A stretch of 41,600 nucleotides of DNA from Clostridia bacterium. Its GTDB lineage: Bacteria; Bacillota; Clostridia; TANB77; RGIG9151. The stretch is taken from the NCBI GenBank assembly GCA_017450465.1, contig JAFSUW010000018.1, positions 1 to 41,600 of the forward strand, in the 5' to 3' direction. Shown here piece by piece: positions 16,307 through 24,535 of this stretch. A program made the translations under genes and the position numbers. The notes below the pieces were generated by a model that saw only the letters and a list, made by a program, of their open reading frames with translations, did no database searches and had not been told where the DNA came from. Within the stretch, counting starts at the first letter, position 1. Every line of letters begins with the position of its first letter.

Positions 16307-17071
16307 ATGATAACAATAAAATCAGAAAAAGAAATAGAATACATGCGTGAAGCAAACCATATAGTAGCACTTGCCTTACAGGCGATAGAAAAGGCAATAA
16401 AGCCAGGTATAACAACGTATGAACTAGATAAAATTGCAGAAAAAGTAATAAAAGAAAACCATGCGATACCTTCTTTTAAGGGGCAAGAGGGTTTTGAAGG
16501 TGCAAAGCCATTCCCAGCATGTATATGTGCATCGGTAAATCGCGAAGTCATTCACGGGATACCGGGAGACTATAAATTAAAGGAAGGCGACATCATAAGT
16601 ATAGACATGGGAGCCGTAAAAAATGGTTATAATGGCGATGCTGCAAGAACATTTGCGGTAGGGCAGATATCTGATGTAGCACAAAAGTTGATAGATGTAA
16701 CTCGTGAGAGCTTTTTTAGGGGAATAAAGAATGCAATACCGGGTAATCGTATAACAGATATATCGCATGCAGTACAAGAGTATGTAGAGGCAAATGGCTT
16801 TGGAGTAGTAAGAGACTTCGTAGGCCATGGAATAGGAACCGAACTGCATGAAGACCCATCTGTACCAAACTATGGAAAGCCAGGCCATGGGCCAAGATTA
16901 ATAAAAGGCATGACAATAGCCGTAGAACCAATGGTAACAGAAGGCACATATGAGGTAGATGTATTAAAAAATGGTTGGACGGTAGTAACCAAAGATGGAA
17001 AACTATCTGCACATTATGAAAATACAATACTGATAACAGATGGAGAACCAGAGATACTTACAATGTATTAA
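16307..17071 (+). CDS. map: Methionine aminopeptidase type I
   Basis: Removes the initiator methionine from nascent proteins. The 254-residue product has the pita-bread fold signatures. Metal ligands are visible in IDMGAVKNGYNGDAARTF (two Asp), FVGHGIGTELHEDP (His), TIAVEPMV (Glu) and SAHYENTILIT (Glu). The N-terminal zinc-finger extension of eukaryotic and actinobacterial forms is absent. GAAAGGACC lies upstream of the ATG. It is co-oriented with adk across a palindromic repeat. The genes that usually follow map (infA, rpmJ, rpsM) are not here. Confidence 0.97.
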   Translation: MITIKSEKEIEYMREANHIVALALQAIEKAIKPGITTYELDKIAEKVIKENHAIPSFKGQEGFEGAKPFPACICASVNREVIHGIPGDYKLKEGDIISIDMGAVKNGYNGDAARTFAVGQISDVAQKLIDVTRESFFRGIKNAIPGNRITDISHAVQEYVEANGFGVVRDFVGHGIGTELHEDPSVPNYGKPGHGPRLIKGMTIAVEPMVTEGTYEVDVLKNGWTVVTKDGKLSAHYENTILITDGEPEILTMY

Positions 17072-17088
17072 AAAATTATTAAATGTAG

Positions 17089-17114
17089 TGGCGAACTAGA
17101 GTTCGCCATTTTTA
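17089..17114 (+). terminator. Terminator after map
   Basis: TGGCGAAC (17089-17096) and GTTCGCCA (17101-17108) with a TAGA loop, followed by TTTTT. It shares its stem core with 470-489 and 32486-32518. Confidence 0.85.
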
Positions 17115-17160
17115 ATTATTATGGAATTATTAAAAACATAAAATAAATTTTCATAAATAA

Positions 17161-17189
17161 TTGCAAAGTACTATTTATTTTTGTATCAT
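17161..17189 (+). promoter_or_regulatory. Promoter of the type IV secretion-like operon
   Basis: TTGCAA (17161-17166), a 17-base spacer and TATCAT (17184-17189), 21 bases before the first start codon of the operon. The ribosome site GGGGTGG is at 17198-17204. Confidence 0.6.
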
Positions 17190-17210
17190 ATTTATTAGGG
17201 GTGGTAGAAT

Positions 17211-18230
17211 ATGTTCTTGAGCTTATTACAAATATTGGATATATTAGAACATATTTTTGACCTTTTCATTGGCTCTACCTTAATAAATTATGGAAGTAAA
17301 GAGTCATACATTTTTAATATTTTTTTCACTAATAATTTGATAAATAAGCTTTTTATATATTTCATGTTGTTTGCTATTGCTGTATTATTGGGTTTTATGG
17401 TGCTTTCTATAGCAAAAAGGTATATTGGTAAAGCAAAAAATCAAAAGACAGTTGGAAAAATATTCGGAAGTTCTATTAAAGCCATTTTAGTTATGTGCAT
17501 AATTCCAGTATGCTCTATAATTATAATAAATGCAGTTTCGCTTGTGCTAAGAGAGGCGATTTCGCTTACTTTAGGTAACAACGAAACAAATTATAGTGTT
17601 GGTACTTTATTATACTTAAACTTTACTCTAGGGCTTGAAAAAGATGAAAGCTTTAGTAATGCGTCTTTTTCAGATGATTTAAGAAAAGATTATTTAGTAG
17701 GAAATAAAAATTATGCCATAGATGGTAAAAACGATTTTTATGAAGATAGAATAGACTATATAATTGCGGTTTCGGTATCTTTAATAACATTAGTAATCAT
17801 GCTTATATGTGCGATTACTTTTTGTGTTAAGATATTTGAATTATTAATACTCTATATAATTGCTCCATTTTTTGTAACATCAATACTTAGCGATGATGGA
17901 GATAAGTTTTATAGATGGTGTAAGATTTTTGTTGAGAAGTTGATTACGGGCTTTAGTTTAGCTTTTTTACTAAAGATATTTTTTGTAATTGTTCCACAAG
18001 TTTTTATGAATGATATTGTGTTTTCAGAAAATGCAACAACCAATCTTTTGGTTAGAAGTACGTTTATTGTTGGTGGACTTTATGCGGTATATGAGTTTAG
18101 CAAACTTATCATGGAGACATTGGAAAATAAAGATGATAAAAGATTTATAAAAGATACTTTGAATTTTGGCAAAAAAACAGATGATTTACAAAAGCGTTTG
18201 ATGCTTGAGGATAATTTTAAGAAGGTGTAA
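17211..18230 (+). CDS. VirB6-like polytopic membrane protein 1
   Basis: The 339-residue protein has an amphipathic N-terminal helix and about six membrane segments (near residues 47-68, 90-113, 183-208, 210-226, 245-262 and 283-300). A polar loop at about 115-180 is probably extracellular. The signature FELLILYIIAPFF...SDDG (209-230) recurs in the next two genes. This arrangement fits VirB6/TrbL-type channel proteins of Gram-positive type IV secretion; similar proteins are labelled Mbov_0396-family ICE membrane proteins. It opens an operon ending in a VirB4 ATPase. Assignment rests on topology, the shared motif and context, not strong sequence recognition. Confidence 0.7.
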   Translation: MFLSLLQILDILEHIFDLFIGSTLINYGSKESYIFNIFFTNNLINKLFIYFMLFAIAVLLGFMVLSIAKRYIGKAKNQKTVGKIFGSSIKAILVMCIIPVCSIIIINAVSLVLREAISLTLGNNETNYSVGTLLYLNFTLGLEKDESFSNASFSDDLRKDYLVGNKNYAIDGKNDFYEDRIDYIIAVSVSLITLVIMLICAITFCVKIFELLILYIIAPFFVTSILSDDGDKFYRWCKIFVEKLITGFSLAFLLKIFFVIVPQVFMNDIVFSENATTNLLVRSTFIVGGLYAVYEFSKLIMETLENKDDKRFIKDTLNFGKKTDDLQKRLMLEDNFKKV

Positions 18231-18234
18231 AGAT

Positions 18235-19227
18235 ATGCCAGAAGAAGGCGTTTTAAGTATTTTTAATAGCATATACTTAGGTCTGCTTAAAGTAGTAGAT
18301 ATATTTGAGTACGCCTTTAATATCTTTAGTGGTGTAAAGAACATCACTGTTAATAATAATGGTGTGGAAAATGAAAATTATTTCTTAAACTTTTTATTCA
18401 CTAATTCTGGTATTAGTAAAGTATTCTGGGGGCTTACTGGTATTGCTTTTGTTATTGCAGTAGTTTTAGCAATTACCGCATTTATAAGGGCTAATATGGA
18501 TACGGAAAACAAAAGAACGATTGGCCGTGTTATTGGCTTGGTTATAAAAACTGCGATTACTTTTCTTATTATCCCTTCAATTACTCTTGTAATACTTTGG
18601 ATTACTAATGTTGCAATAAACAAAATCGATAATATATTCCTTGTTTATAGGAACCCGTTAAGTTATACAGTTGATTTATTAATAAACGAGTTATCTAGTA
18701 GCATAGGTAGTAGTGAGATGATAAACATAATAGGAATCATTGTTGTAGCGGTGCTTATAATTCTTATGGCCATGGCAAGTTTTGTTGTTTTGCTTAGAAT
18801 TTTTGAAATGCTACTGCTTTATCTAGTATCGCCATTTTTTGCGGTATCCATGCCGATTGATGACGGCAAGAGATTCAAAGAATTAGTTAGAATGTTTATG
18901 ATTCGTGTATGCTCATGTTTAGGCATTATAATAGCAATGAAGCTATATTTATTTGTTATTCCTGTAATAATAAAAGATGGGTTATATTTTTCAAGTGTTG
19001 TTTATGTTGATATAGCATTAAAACTTATATTTATTTGTGGTGGCATGTTTGCTGTATATAAATCAAATAAGTTAATAATACAGTTATTTGGAGAGAAAAA
19101 GGAAGAAGAGAAAGAAGAAAGTAAAGAAGTTGAATTAGAGCCAGAGATAAAACTTTTAGGTGATGGCAAGAAAAAAGAAGTAACGAGTAATCTTTTTAGT
19201 GGTTATAACAATAACTTATATAGATAA
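18235..19227 (+). CDS. VirB6-like polytopic membrane protein 2
   Basis: The 330-residue paralogue starts at ATG 18235, seven bases after AAGGTG and four bases after the previous stop. It repeats the architecture: N-terminal amphipathic region, LFTNSGISKVFWGLTGIAFV, a polar loop, then FEMLLLYLVSPFFAVSMPID with DDG. The C-terminus is a charged tail rich in Glu/Lys (EEEKEESKEVELEPE), which may contact the ATPase in the cytoplasm. Tight spacing implies one transcript. Overall identity to its neighbours looks modest, so the triplication is old. Confidence 0.7.
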   Translation: MPEEGVLSIFNSIYLGLLKVVDIFEYAFNIFSGVKNITVNNNGVENENYFLNFLFTNSGISKVFWGLTGIAFVIAVVLAITAFIRANMDTENKRTIGRVIGLVIKTAITFLIIPSITLVILWITNVAINKIDNIFLVYRNPLSYTVDLLINELSSSIGSSEMINIIGIIVVAVLIILMAMASFVVLLRIFEMLLLYLVSPFFAVSMPIDDGKRFKELVRMFMIRVCSCLGIIIAMKLYLFVIPVIIKDGLYFSSVVYVDIALKLIFICGGMFAVYKSNKLIIQLFGEKKEEEKEESKEVELEPEIKLLGDGKKKEVTSNLFSGYNNNLYR

Positions 19228-19257
19228 AGTGAAGGCATAAAAAGGCAGGTGAGACTA

Positions 19258-20208
19258 TTGTTAAATACATATATTTCTTTACTAAAGATTTGCGATTCTT
19301 TATTTGAAACGATATCGATTTTTATTGGAGCAAAGCATATTGAAGTTGGTGGAAAGCACATGGTTTTTATTGATATGCTTCTTGATAATCATGAAATACG
19401 TAAGACATTTTTTAATATTTTAGCAATAGGTCTTGCTTTTGTTGTAATATTTGCTTTAATTAATGCTTTTAAGAATAATGAAAGTGATGTTAAATTGACT
19501 AAGAAAGTCTTTTTAGCACGAACAATAAAAAGTATTGGTATATATTTCTTAGTGCCTATAGCAATTCTTTTGTTTATACATGGAGTAGCGTTTAGTGTTT
19601 CAAAAGTTGAGGATATACTTCATAAAAACATGGAACACAATCATCTTTCTATTGGAAATACAATGTTTATGCTATCTTCATTTGGCAAAGAAAAGGAATA
19701 TATAGCATCTCCTAGTTTTTTAGATGAATCAAGGAAGATGTTTTATGAAGATAATGAAGCATATTACGACATAGATAATGTCAATGCGTTTTTTGAGTTT
19801 GATGAGGGGCACACGATAGTTTCAATAGTGGTTGTATCAATATTTATAATTGTAATGATTTTTGCCTTATTTACGTTTATAAAAGGCGTATTTGATTTAG
19901 TAGTACTATTTATTTTATCGCCATATCTTGCCGTTACTGCGCCACTAGATAATGGCGAGATACTAAAAAAATGGCTTAGGATTTTCGCTGCAAAGTTATG
20001 TGCAGATTTTGGCGTTATCATTACGTTTAATATCTTTATAAACATAATAATGCTAATTATTTTAAATAATCAGATATCATTTTCAAATGTACTTGTGATT
20101 AATACTGGTGTAATGCTTTTATTACTTATAGGTGGCAGTATTGCAGTTATTAATTCACATGAATTCACGATTGACTTATTTCATGAACAATTTGAGAAGA
20201 TTGGTTAA
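19258..20208 (+). CDS. VirB6-like polytopic membrane protein 3
   Basis: The third paralogue, about 316 residues, has the conserved FDLVVLFILSPYLAVTAPLD with NG and the same helix pattern; the polar loop lies at about residues 115-180. The start is uncertain. TTG 19258 has AGGTGA (19248-19253) correctly placed; GTG 19249 in the same frame would have only AAAGG three bases upstream. It lies 23 bases upstream of the VirB4 gene. Three different VirB6-like proteins beside one ATPase suggests a hetero-oligomeric membrane assembly. Confidence 0.68.
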   Translation: MLNTYISLLKICDSLFETISIFIGAKHIEVGGKHMVFIDMLLDNHEIRKTFFNILAIGLAFVVIFALINAFKNNESDVKLTKKVFLARTIKSIGIYFLVPIAILLFIHGVAFSVSKVEDILHKNMEHNHLSIGNTMFMLSSFGKEKEYIASPSFLDESRKMFYEDNEAYYDIDNVNAFFEFDEGHTIVSIVVVSIFIIVMIFALFTFIKGVFDLVVLFILSPYLAVTAPLDNGEILKKWLRIFAAKLCADFGVIITFNIFINIIMLIILNNQISFSNVLVINTGVMLLLLIGGSIAVINSHEFTIDLFHEQFEKIG

Positions 20209-20231
20209 AATATTCGAAAGGAAGAAGAAGT

Positions 20232-22811
20232 ATGAGAATTATACCAAAGAAAACGCGTGTTGATATGGAAATCTTTAAGGGTGTGGGGATTTTAGATATA
20301 ATAGTCGCAACACTAGGAATAATGATAGTCGCAGTCCTATTTTTATATAATGTGCCATTTCGTTTTGCATTTATTTTTGCGACCATAATATTATTTATAT
20401 TTCTTCTTACTAAATTTGGTGAAGATGCAAATTATGTTTCTTTATTAAACTGTGTAAAATATCTTTTTAGCAAGAAAAGATTTGAAGCAGATGAGATTAA
20501 TAAAGTTTCGATGGTAGAAAGCATAAGTGATGGGTGCATTAAATATAAAGATGGTACGGTTTCAAAAGTTATTGAAGTATCGCCAGTTGAATTTAAGTTT
20601 TTTAGTGAACAAAAGCAAGATTATATAGTTGAAAAAGTGTTTGGAAATGTTCTTAGAAACCTAAATTTAAGTGAATCTATAAATTTAATAAAGATTGATA
20701 GGCCAGTTAATTTTGAGGCAATATTAAATAGTGAAAAAAATCGAGTTAATGAACTAGAATTATCATATAAAAACGGTATTTTTAATGAACAAGAATATGC
20801 AAGTAGGAAAGATATATTAGATAAGCGTATAAAAAATCTAGAGAATATAAGTAAAAACAGCAATATGATTATGGCATATCACTATATTGCTATATTCGCA
20901 AAAACTGCTGAAGAACTAGCAGAACAGATAGATAATGCTTGCGAAGTGTTTAATAAAAGCGATATTGAAACAAAAGTACTTGATGATAATGAATTAAATG
21001 CATTTTTGAAATATAGCTATAATTTTGCCATAAATGGCGAAGATAAAGAATTTTTGCCTAAGAAGATACAGATTTTGAAAAATCATGTAAATGTAGACGG
21101 TGAAGATGTTTACTGTTTGCGGATAAAAGATTATCCAAGTTTAGTTACAAATGCGTGGGGTGCAAAATTATTTAATATTCCAGATACAAAGGTAAATTTA
21201 AAGTTAAGACCAATTGAAAAAACTAAGGCAATTAGACGTATTGATAGAGCGATAGAAGAATTAAAGTCACAGATTAGTGAAACAAAAAAGACAAGTAAAA
21301 GAATAGAACTTTCTAACCATATAGATACTTTATCTGAACTTTTGATGCTTCTTCAAAACGACAATGAGACGCTATTTGAGGTAAACACATATGTTGCTAT
21401 AAAGGATAGCAAAAAAGATTTAGTAAAAAAGGTAAAGCAAATTTTGCGTGAAGATGGTTTTAGGTTAGACGACATGAAAAATTTGCAGTATGATACACTA
21501 AAAACTTTAGAAATTTCTCCAAAAGATTTGTTTATAAATAAGTCTAGAAGTATACATAGTACATCGCTTGCAGCAGTTTTCCCATTTATTAATTATACAA
21601 GACATGATGAAAAAGGTATAAATATTGGCGAAAGCAATGGATATCCTGCATTTATGGATTTCTTTATGCTTGATAAAGAGAGAATAAACAGCAATATGGT
21701 TATACTCGGTAAATCTGGAAGTGGTAAATCTTATGCGGCAAAAACAATTTTAACAAATCTTGCTGCAGAAGATAGTAAAATATTTATTTTAGACCCAGAA
21801 AACGAGTATAGCAAAATGGCGCATAAGCTAAATGGTAAAGTAATCGACCTTGGAAGTGCTACTGAAGGGCGCTTAAATCCATTCCATATTGCAAGAAGTA
21901 TAGCAACCGATGATGAAAAGAAAAATAATGCATCAGCATTTTCTTCACATCTTCAGTTTTTAGAGGAGTTCTTTAGACAGATACTACCTGATTTAGATGC
22001 AGAATCTATGGAAAGATTAAATAGTTTAGTTTTAAGGGTTTATATGCAAAAAGGAATAGATGAAGAAACAGATATAAGTACGTTAAAACCTTCAGATTTT
22101 CCAACATTTGATGATTTATATGATGCGATTTTAATGGATTACCAAAAAACACAAGGAGATTATATAAAAGCAGGACTTAGGACATTACTCACATTTATAT
22201 TTAAGTTTACGACTGGCGGAAGGATGTCAAACTTATGGAACGGCGAGGCAACATTAGAGGCGGAGGAAAATTTTGTGGTATTCAATTTTCAAACACTTCT
22301 TGCAAATAAAAACAATCTCGTGGCCAATGCACAAATGCTATTGATACTTAAATGGCTTGATAATGAAATTATAAAGAATAGGGAATATAACATAAAAAAT
22401 AACACAGATAGAAAGATAATCGTTGTAATTGACGAGGCGCACGTGTTTATTGATAATAAATATCCTATCGCACTTGATTTTATGTTCCAATTAGCAAAGA
22501 GAATAAGAAAATATAACGGTATGCAGATAATAATAACGCAGAATATAAAAGACTTTGTTGGAAGTGAGGAACTAAAACGCAAATCGGCTGCTATTATAAA
22601 TTCTTGTCAGTATTCGTTCATTTTCTCACTTGCACCGAACGATATAAGTGATTTGTGCAATTTATATGAGATGTCTGGTGGAATTAACGAACAAGAGAAG
22701 ACAAGTATCATTGAAAACGGCAGAGGTAAAGCATTTGTTATTTCTGGAATTAACGATAGATCAGATGTAGAAATTATTGCAACAGATGAGGCAAGAGAAA
22801 TATTTGAATAA
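20232..22811 (+). CDS. PrgI-VirB4 fusion ATPase of a type IV secretion-like system
   Basis: The 859-residue protein begins with a PrgI/VirB3-like part: a short basic lead, then two membrane helices (about residues 17-60). This is fused to a VirB4 body. The C-terminal ATPase domain has Walker A GKSGSGKSYAAK (about residues 493-504) and Walker B IIVVIDEAHVFID (about 727-739). It also has the VirB4/TraE-type phrases FILDPENEYSKMA, LNPFHI, LAKRIRKYNGMQIIITQN and AAIINSCQYSFIF. It would power assembly or substrate transfer at the membrane. No relaxase, VirD4/TraG coupling protein, NlpC/P60 hydrolase or integrase is in the window, so this is not a complete conjugation module. Confidence 0.9.
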   Translation: MRIIPKKTRVDMEIFKGVGILDIIVATLGIMIVAVLFLYNVPFRFAFIFATIILFIFLLTKFGEDANYVSLLNCVKYLFSKKRFEADEINKVSMVESISDGCIKYKDGTVSKVIEVSPVEFKFFSEQKQDYIVEKVFGNVLRNLNLSESINLIKIDRPVNFEAILNSEKNRVNELELSYKNGIFNEQEYASRKDILDKRIKNLENISKNSNMIMAYHYIAIFAKTAEELAEQIDNACEVFNKSDIETKVLDDNELNAFLKYSYNFAINGEDKEFLPKKIQILKNHVNVDGEDVYCLRIKDYPSLVTNAWGAKLFNIPDTKVNLKLRPIEKTKAIRRIDRAIEELKSQISETKKTSKRIELSNHIDTLSELLMLLQNDNETLFEVNTYVAIKDSKKDLVKKVKQILREDGFRLDDMKNLQYDTLKTLEISPKDLFINKSRSIHSTSLAAVFPFINYTRHDEKGINIGESNGYPAFMDFFMLDKERINSNMVILGKSGSGKSYAAKTILTNLAAEDSKIFILDPENEYSKMAHKLNGKVIDLGSATEGRLNPFHIARSIATDDEKKNNASAFSSHLQFLEEFFRQILPDLDAESMERLNSLVLRVYMQKGIDEETDISTLKPSDFPTFDDLYDAILMDYQKTQGDYIKAGLRTLLTFIFKFTTGGRMSNLWNGEATLEAEENFVVFNFQTLLANKNNLVANAQMLLILKWLDNEIIKNREYNIKNNTDRKIIVVIDEAHVFIDNKYPIALDFMFQLAKRIRKYNGMQIIITQNIKDFVGSEELKRKSAAIINSCQYSFIFSLAPNDISDLCNLYEMSGGINEQEKTSIIENGRGKAFVISGINDRSDVEIIATDEAREIFE

Positions 22812-22828
22812 TTTAAGGAGGGGAATTA

Positions 22829-23995
22829 ATGTTTGCAAGAGAATTATTAGAGAATAGTAGTATAAAAAAGTTCTTTCAAATAGACGACGTAAATAATATT
22901 CCTGAAGAAACAATTGGCCTTATCAGTTTGCTTGAACTATGCGAATTTAACGATGGGGAAAATATAGTCACATATGGTGCAGACCCAGATGACGGGATGT
23001 ATATTATAGCTAAAGGTAATGCTACTGTATATAGTGGCGATGGAAAGATAATAAACTTTTTGTCTGAAGGAGCATTTGTTGGCGAACTTGCTCTTATGTC
23101 TGGTAAAAAACGTTCAGCAACTGTTACAGCAAAAGGTAGTCTTACAGCAGTTAGAATGTCACGGAAAATGTTTGATGAGAAAATAAAAAGCGATACCAAA
23201 TATATATCTGCATTTATGGAAATTTTGTATGCAAACTTGACAGATATTATAGGAAGGCAGCAGAAAGCAAAAGCAGAGCTTGATGTAGCAACTAAAATTC
23301 AGGCAAGCGTTTTGCCACGTAATTTTACCGATTTTCCTGTCGAAATATATGCGACTATGAAACCTGCTCGTGAAGTTGGCGGAGATTTTTATGATATATT
23401 TAACATAGATGATAAGCATATTGGTTTTGTTATGGCCGATGTATCGGGCAAAGGAATAACAGCAGCATTATTCATGATTATGGCTAAAAATATTATAAAA
23501 AATTATTCAAAATTAAATGTGCCCGTAGAAGAAGTATTAAAAAGAGCTAATGATGAACTTTGTGCTGAAAATGAAGCAGAAATGTTTGTCACAGTGTTTA
23601 TGGGGGTTTTAGATTTAATTACTTTAGAATTTACTTTCGTAAATGCTGGTCACAATGCTCCAGTTTATTACAATAAAGGACTAAATGAATTTGAATACTT
23701 AAAAGTAAGGCCAGATTTCGTAATTGCGGGTATTGAAGGTATTACTTATACATCTCATAAAATAAAACTAGAAAAAGGCAGCATAATATATATGTACACA
23801 GATGGGGTTACAGAAGCACAAAACAAGTATGATGAACTGTTTTCTGATGAACGTTTGCTAAATTTATTTAACAACAATCATTATGAAAATATGACTATAA
23901 AAGAAATACTTGAAACAGTAGGTGAAGAAATCACAAAATTTGTTGATGGAAACACACAATCTGACGATATAACTATGTTAGGGTTCAAAATATAA
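22829..23995 (+). CDS. cNMP-binding PP2C phosphatase (RsbU/SpoIIE type)
   Basis: The 388-residue cytoplasmic protein starts 17 bases after the VirB4 gene behind AAGGAGGGG, so it is probably in the same operon. Residues about 30-135 form a cyclic-nucleotide-binding domain; GELALM (85-90) and RSATV (95-99) supply the Glu and Arg that hold the cyclic phosphate in CRP/PKA-type sites. A helical linker (about 140-165) leads to a SpoIIE-type PP2C domain with VGGDFYDIF, MADVSGKGITAALFM, NAGHNAPV, YTDGVTEAQ and the final SDDITML, covering the metal-binding aspartates. It should dephosphorylate a STAS protein, most simply the product of the next gene, under cAMP or cGMP control. Confidence 0.9.
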   Translation: MFARELLENSSIKKFFQIDDVNNIPEETIGLISLLELCEFNDGENIVTYGADPDDGMYIIAKGNATVYSGDGKIINFLSEGAFVGELALMSGKKRSATVTAKGSLTAVRMSRKMFDEKIKSDTKYISAFMEILYANLTDIIGRQQKAKAELDVATKIQASVLPRNFTDFPVEIYATMKPAREVGGDFYDIFNIDDKHIGFVMADVSGKGITAALFMIMAKNIIKNYSKLNVPVEEVLKRANDELCAENEAEMFVTVFMGVLDLITLEFTFVNAGHNAPVYYNKGLNEFEYLKVRPDFVIAGIEGITYTSHKIKLEKGSIIYMYTDGVTEAQNKYDELFSDERLLNLFNNNHYENMTIKEILETVGEEITKFVDGNTQSDDITMLGFKI

Positions 23996-24008
23996 CTACA
24001 CAAAGTAG

Positions 24009-24030
24009 TGGCCGATGTCTACATTGGTCA
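24009..24030. repeat. GGCCGATGT-type hairpin
   Basis: TGGCCGATGT (24009-24018) pairs with ACATTGGTCA (24021-24030) through ten pairs, two of them G-U. It lies between the phosphatase and STAS genes. A related hairpin is at 28975-28994. Confidence 0.6.
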
Positions 24031-24067
24031 GTAAATATAAAATAATAATATAAAGGGGTTGTTTTTT

Positions 24068-24376
24068 ATGGAAATTGTAAAAAAGAATAATGGAAATGAA
24101 TTTGTTTTTGAAGTATCAGGTAAAATTGATACAGATACTGCACCAGAATTAGAAAAAAATGTAGTAGAAACATTAGAAAGCAATTCGTATATTACGGGTT
24201 TAGTAATAGACGTAGCAAATGTAATTTATTTAAGTTCAGCAGGACTTAGAACTCTTTTGAGTATTCAAAAAAGATGCAATTCTTCACAAAAGAGTATGGT
24301 TATAAAAAATGCAAATGAAACATTAAAAGAAGTTTTTGAAATTACTGGTTTTATCAATTTCTTAAACGTTGAATAA
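24068..24376 (+). CDS. STAS-domain anti-anti-sigma factor (SpoIIAA/RsbV type)
   Basis: The 102-residue single STAS domain has GKIDTDTAPELEKNV at the N-terminus and VIYLSSAGLRTLLSI; Ser56 or Ser57 in LSSAG is the expected phosphorylation site. ATG 24068 is preceded by AAAGGGG. In partner switching the unphosphorylated form captures an RsbW-type kinase and releases its target. It lies directly after a PP2C phosphatase that could activate it, and an RsbW-like kinase is encoded at 32069. Confidence 0.92.
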   Translation: MEIVKKNNGNEFVFEVSGKIDTDTAPELEKNVVETLESNSYITGLVIDVANVIYLSSAGLRTLLSIQKRCNSSQKSMVIKNANETLKEVFEITGFINFLNVE

Positions 24377-24418
24377 TTAACGGAAATACAATTTATAATT
24401 ATAATCTTGCAATAACAT

Positions 24419-24445
24419 TGTAGCGGAGCACTATAGTACTCCACA
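24419..24445. repeat. TGTAG-type palindromic repeat, variant stem
   Basis: TGTAGCGGAGCACTA and TAGTACTCCACA form a hairpin with a stem sequence different from other family members but the same TGTAG/CACA ends. It lies in the 160-base gap between the STAS gene and the SLH gene. Confidence 0.55.
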
Positions 24446-24535
24446 TATAGATTTTATATTTTATTCAAAAAAAGTTGAAAATACCGTAATATTTACCGAT
24501 AAAATCTTTGGGAATACCTTAAGGGGGGGTAACGA

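Noticed and set aside
24475..24503. GAAA-N15-CCGATAAA upstream of the SLH gene as a sigma-28-like promoter
   Set aside because: Only a partial match; a similar CCGATAAA at 13080 lies too close to a ribosome site to be a promoter, so the motif may be chance in AT-rich DNA.
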